From: an uncultured Rhodospirillales bacterium
GTDB lineage: Bacteria; Pseudomonadota; Alphaproteobacteria; Rhodospirillales; 2-02-FULL-58-16
DNA: 5,374 nt
Assembly (NCBI GenBank): GCA_913053795.1
Contig: CAJXGZ010000171.1
Span: forward strand, 1 to 5,374
Reading direction: 5' to 3'
Both the position numbers and the translations under genes were made by a program. Each line of letters begins with the position of its first letter. Within the stretch, counting starts at the first letter, position 1. Shown here piece after piece: positions 4,982 through 5,374 of the stretch. A model generated the notes under the pieces. The model saw only the letters and a program-made list of their open reading frames with translations, did not search any database and was not told where the DNA came from.

Positions 4982-5374
4982 TTGGCCAGATTTGCACTAG
5001 GTTTAGCGTTATTCGTTTTCTTGGCGGCGAATCATCCGGCGGCCGCGGAGAACGCCTCCCTTGAGGAAGCCAAGGCGGAAATGGTCCTGGGCTCAGCCGA
5101 TGCGCCGGTCACCATGATCGAGTACTCGTCCCTAAGCTGCCCCCATTGCGCCTCGTTTCACCGCGATACATTGCCCAAGATCAAGAAAACCTACATCGAC
5201 GCCGGCAAGGTGAAGCTGGTCTACCGCGATTTCCCCCTTGATAGCCTGGCCTTGGCCGGGGCGATGATCGCGCGCTGCGCCGGCAAGGAGAAATATTTCG
5301 GACTCATCGAAGTCTTGTTCCGCAGCCAGCAAACATGGACGCGCGCGCAAAATCCCAAGCTGGAGTTGGAGCGG
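4982..5374 (+). CDS. Periplasmic DsbA-type thiol:disulfide oxidoreductase (3'-incomplete)
   Basis: 131 codons are present and the frame is open at the right edge. The TTG start is set by AGGAGG 5 nt upstream. Residues 1-22 form a signal peptide (ARFALGLALFVFLAANHPAAA, cleavage probably before ENAS), so the enzyme is exported. The thioredoxin fold begins with LGSADAPVTMIEYSSLSCPHC, with the active-site pair C53-P-H-C56, the CPHC motif of DsbA and its relatives. It continues through LPKIKKTYIDAGKVKLVYRD and FPLDSLALAGAMIARCAGKE. The cis-Pro loop and C-terminus lie beyond the window. Such proteins oxidise or reshuffle Cys pairs in periplasmic proteins; which direction cannot be told here. In alphaproteobacteria a gene like this commonly sits between dciA and smc, so smc is expected next. 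It is not fused to dciA and probably has its own promoter. Confidence 0.92.
   Translation, partial: MARFALGLALFVFLAANHPAAAENASLEEAKAEMVLGSADAPVTMIEYSSLSCPHCASFHRDTLPKIKKTYIDAGKVKLVYRDFPLDSLALAGAMIARCAGKEKYFGLIEVLFRSQQTWTRAQNPKLELER

Overview
The window looks like a GC-rich alphaproteobacterial chromosome, possibly Rhodospirillales-like. The best evidence is the right half: mutY on the minus strand, divergent from a DUF721/dciA gene, followed by a periplasmic DsbA-type thioredoxin. This is the alphaproteobacterial mutY-dciA-dsbA order, usually followed by smc. Species cannot be told from the sequence alone.

Layout: (1) 1-~280, minus strand: the body of a VOC/glyoxalase-like gene that has lost its N-terminal strand. 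(2) ~270-2489, plus strand: a tight three-gene operon of a VWA protein without its N-terminal membrane part, a small FHA-domain protein, and a second, intact membrane-anchored coiled-coil VWA paralogue. The two VWA proteins keep MIDAS-type metal-site residues, and the FHA protein keeps phosphothreonine-binding residues. The operon therefore looks like an envelope-associated module that senses phosphorylation or assembles complexes, but its purpose is unknown. (3) 2509-3140: an AT-rich insert holding a twin palindrome (REP/MITE-like, possibly a terminator) and a frameshifted, 3'-truncated gene for a secreted protein. (4) 3141-3259: a second copy of the last ~120 bp of the downstream VWA gene, so the AT-rich insert lies between long direct repeats. 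(5) 3203-4294: mutY, whose 3' end runs antisense through that VWA remnant. (6) 4369-5374: dciA (replicative helicase loader), a DnaA-box-like pair just after its stop, and a 3'-incomplete dsbA-like gene with a TTG start.

The main interest is how the locus was built. Two non-homologous joints (at ~266-282 and ~3140) and one 120-bp direct repeat bracket the VWA-FHA-VWA module. The left joint removed the 5' ends of two genes that would have been divergent. The repeat suggests that the second VWA gene once converged directly on mutY, and that the AT-rich DNA was later inserted between them. A metagenomic misassembly could imitate both joints and should be excluded first.
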